Virus record (IMG/VR): IMGVR_UViG_3300030331_002600
Coordinates: 1-28,324 of that record
Reading direction: 5' to 3' (one strand)
DNA length: 28,324 bases
DNA from: a virus
Every line of letters starts with the position of its first letter. The first letter of the stretch is position 1. A program made the translations under genes and the position numbers. A model generated the notes under the pieces. The model searched no databases and had not been told where the DNA came from. It worked only from the letters and a program-made list of their open reading frames with translations. Shown one piece after another: positions 26,567-28,324 of this stretch.

Positions 26567-27484
26567 ATGGCAATATCACGATCACAACTAGTTAAAGAAC
26601 TAGAGCCAGGTTTGAATGCTTTATTCGGCCTGGAGTACAGTAGATATGAAAATCAGCATGCTGAGATTTATAATACTGAAACATCTGACAGAGCTTTCGA
26701 AGAGGAAGTAATGTTAAGCGGATTTGCTTCTGCACCGGTTAAACAAGAAGGTGCTGGAGTAGTGTTTGATCAAGCAGGTGAAACTTTCACAGCAAGATAC
26801 ACACACGAAACAATCGCGCTTGCATTTTCAATCACTGAGGAAGCAATCGAAGATAACCTATATGATAGATTAGCTGCAAGATACACAAGAGCTCTTGCAA
26901 GATCTATGGCAAATACGAAGCAAGTTAAAGCTGCAAACGTATTGAACAATGCACAAGTTACAACTGTAACAGGTGGTGACGGTGAATCCTTAATCGGAAA
27001 TGCTCACCCACTTGCAACAGGCGGAACTTTTTCAAATGTTCTTGCTACAGCTGCAGACCTTAACGAAACTTCACTTGAGCAGTCATTAATTGACATTGCT
27101 GGGTTCGTAGATGAAAGAGGACTTAGAATAGCAACTCAAGGTAGAAAAATGATAATTCCAAAAGAATTACAATTTACTGCTGAGAGACTAATGAAGTCAC
27201 CTATGAGAACAGCGACTGCTGATAATGACATCAACGCTATTAGAAGCATGGGTATGGTACCAGAAGGTTATGTAATAAATAACTTCTTAACTGATACTGA
27301 CTCTTACTTCTTATTGACTGATGTACCTAACGGATTCAAAATGTTTGTTAGATCACCAATCAAAACAGCGATGGAAGGTGACTTCGATACTGGAAACGTA
27401 AGATTTAAAGCTAGAGAAAGATACTCTTTTGGATTTTCTGATCCAAGATGTGTATTTGGTAACGGAAATTTACCAACTAGCTAA
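26567..27484 (+). CDS. major capsid protein (HK97 fold, Mu-gpT-like)
   Basis: A 305-residue main shell protein. It starts MAISRSQLVKELEPGLNALF and contains AFEEEVMLSGFASAPVKQEG, FTARYTHETIALAFSITEEA and RALARSMANTKQVKAANVLN, a helical spine followed by beta strands. The C-terminal half has the axial-domain pattern MIIPKELQFTAERLMKSPMR. The length and motifs fit the Mu-type major head subunit family. GAGGAG before the ATG, and a textbook intrinsic terminator 26 bases after the stop, fit a very highly expressed gene. Confidence 0.92.
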   Translation: MAISRSQLVKELEPGLNALFGLEYSRYENQHAEIYNTETSDRAFEEEVMLSGFASAPVKQEGAGVVFDQAGETFTARYTHETIALAFSITEEAIEDNLYDRLAARYTRALARSMANTKQVKAANVLNNAQVTTVTGGDGESLIGNAHPLATGGTFSNVLATAADLNETSLEQSLIDIAGFVDERGLRIATQGRKMIIPKELQFTAERLMKSPMRTATADNDINAIRSMGMVPEGYVINNFLTDTDSYFLLTDVPNGFKMFVRSPIKTAMEGDFDTGNVRFKARERYSFGFSDPRCVFGNGNLPTS

Positions 27485-27510
27485 TACTAATTAACAGTAT
27501 TAACAATTTA

Positions 27511-27544
27511 GGGCGGTGTATTTATTTGCACCGCCCTTTTTTTT
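27511..27544 (+). terminator. strong intrinsic terminator after the capsid gene
   Basis: GGGCGGTG (27511-27518) pairs perfectly with CACCGCCC (27529-27536) around a ten-base AT-rich loop and is followed by TTTTTTTT (27537-27544). This is the clearest terminator in the window and closes the head operon. Confidence 0.95.
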
Positions 27545-28084
27545 GTGTTAAATAAAAATGTGATTATTAACAAAGTATTTAACAGGAAAATAGAAGTCGA
27601 CTATTTCTTCATACAAGGTGTTATCGATATAGACTCAGAATATTTTATTAATAAAATAAAAAATGGGATTACTAATGAGGATAACATGAATTTTAAAACT
27701 AACGTAAAAAGCCCTATGACTTCATGGTTTTTTTTCAACAAAGATTTAAAATTTAATATAATTATGAGTAAATTAATAGAATACGTTGATAGTTTTTTAA
27801 AATTTAATCCTTATAGGCTTTCTGAGTCTTGGGGGATGGAAATGCGTCAAGGTCAAAAAACAAACTATCACGACCATCAATCATCCCTTTGGTCTGGAGT
27901 TATATATTTAAATGCATCAGAACAACTTTTAAAATTTCCAGATATAAATCAAGAAGTAAAGCCGGAAAAAGGTGTTTTTGCCTTATTTAGTCCATTTTTA
28001 AAGCACGGGTGTTCTCCAAATTATAGTGATGAACCAAAATATGGAATAAGTTTTAATATGGAAGAAGTAAAGAATTGGGACTAG
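27545..28084 (+). CDS. 2OG-Fe(II) oxygenase (third copy)
   Basis: A 179-residue protein from a GTG at 27545. Alternatives are GTG 27560 and ATG 27686; the last has GAGG five bases upstream but would remove the conserved-looking NFKTNV context. Iron-binding HDH at H109-H111 lies in TNYHDHQSSLWSGVIYLN, the distal H154 in PFLKHGCSP, and the end is KYGISFNME. The usual arginine that holds 2-oxoglutarate appears as K165, or lies elsewhere. Resembles TIGR02466-type phage oxygenases. It sits just after the terminator, so it needs its own promoter or read-through. Confidence 0.82.
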   Translation: MLNKNVIINKVFNRKIEVDYFFIQGVIDIDSEYFINKIKNGITNEDNMNFKTNVKSPMTSWFFFNKDLKFNIIMSKLIEYVDSFLKFNPYRLSESWGMEMRQGQKTNYHDHQSSLWSGVIYLNASEQLLKFPDINQEVKPEKGVFALFSPFLKHGCSPNYSDEPKYGISFNMEEVKNWD

Positions 28085-28134
28085 TAGACTTAATACACTT
28101 AATAATATAAAATAAAAAAACCTAGTATAAATTA

Positions 28135-28191
28135 ATTATGTCGACTGGCTAGGCAGACGGTATAGAGACGACATAATGAAAACGGCTATAC
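28135..28191 (+). promoter_or_regulatory. candidate H-type pseudoknot ahead of the gene at 28207
   Basis: Stem 1 is ATTATGTCG (28135-28143) with CGACATAAT (28169-28177), nine perfect pairs. Stem 2 is GTATAG (28160-28165) with CTATAC (28186-28191), its 5' arm inside the loop of stem 1 and its 3' arm outside. The fold ends six bases before AGGAGG (28198-28203). It fits a translation-control leader. No known class recognised. Confidence 0.5.
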
Positions 28192-28206
28192 ACATAGGAG
28201 GAAATT

Positions 28207-28324
28207 ATGGCTAAAACAACATTTACGGGTCCAGTAAGATCTCTTAACGGGTTTTTAGGTTCGGGTCCTAATATGGCACAAGCAATAACAGGTACTGTAT
28301 CTGATAGTGCTAGTGATATAAATA
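28207..28324 (+). CDS. start of a probable structural protein gene (truncated)
   Basis: The frame from ATG 28207, behind AGGAGG, runs to the window edge. Its visible N-terminus (AKTTFTGPVRSLNGFLGSGP, then AITGTVSD) looks like the start of a small beta-rich virion protein; similar beginnings are frequent next to the major capsid gene in marine phages. The rest is outside the window. Confidence 0.72.
   Translation, partial: MAKTTFTGPVRSLNGFLGSGPNMAQAITGTVSDSASDIN

Noticed and set aside
1-28324. Integrase, excisionase or lysogeny repressor
   Set aside because: No recombinase catalytic motifs or named repressor seen in any supported gene; small unknown proteins could be regulators but this cannot be shown.

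Overview
The window is a stretch of a low-GC, tailed double-stranded DNA phage genome (Caudoviricetes). Evidence: a family-A DNA polymerase with its helicase, both terminase subunits, portal, scaffold and major capsid genes in canonical order, and dozens of very short, tightly packed or overlapping genes joined by ATGA/TAATG junctions. Codon use is strongly AT-biased. Together with the cargo (GroES-like co-chaperonin, three 2-oxoglutarate/Fe(II) oxygenases, a SAM methyltransferase, a GTA-type holin-like protein, an EF-hand protein) it resembles marine phages of alphaproteobacteria such as the SAR11-type pelagiphages. The host assignment is an inference. No integrase, tRNA or CRISPR array was seen.

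Layout. (1) 1-4.7 kb, replication: C-terminus of an unidentified gene, SF1 helicase, a small protein, DUF3310, a tiny zinc-ribbon protein, a 30-residue membrane peptide, DNA polymerase A, and a second zinc-ribbon protein. (2) 4.6-6.3 kb: a mostly minus-strand island with a 2OG-Fe(II) oxygenase, three unknown small proteins and a convergent pair of look-alike small secreted or anchored proteins. (3) 6.3-8.4 kb: small unknown plus-strand genes, with a promoter and a possible pseudoknotted leader before 7518. (4) 8403-8790: a 388-base gene-free region with a GC hairpin, AT-rich palindromes, a Cas12a-repeat look-alike and phased GGTGTCCCT iterons. It lies at the replication/late-module junction and is the best candidate for an origin or control region. 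(5) 8.8-11.5 kb: small genes, terminase small subunit, a second oxygenase and a PD-(D/E)XK nuclease. (6) 11.3-13.8 kb: a GC-richer accessory stretch carrying a dispersed CTCGTTCTCGT repeat, structured RNA, and small genes driven by promoters that share an ATATCCCAT element. (7) 14.0-28.3 kb, packaging and head: terminase large subunit, an EF-hand basic protein, a large unknown protein, portal, six small basic proteins, a LAGLIDADG homing endonuclease, a holin-like protein, methyltransferase, GroES-like protein, scaffold, a head protein, major capsid, a strong terminator, a third oxygenase, then a structured leader and the start of another probable virion gene.

How it works together. Helicase and polymerase copy the genome, terminase packages it through the portal into a capsid built from scaffold and major capsid protein, and the GroES-like protein probably helps the host GroEL fold capsid or tail proteins. 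The polymerase carries leucine at the position equivalent to E. coli Pol I Phe762, a variant associated in the literature with marine, possibly temperate or slow-replicating phages. The most original signals are non-coding: two independent possible H-type pseudoknots in 5' leaders, a promoter family with a shared spacer motif, a strand-biased repeat read in all three frames, and one solitary type V-A-like CRISPR repeat beside phased iterons.
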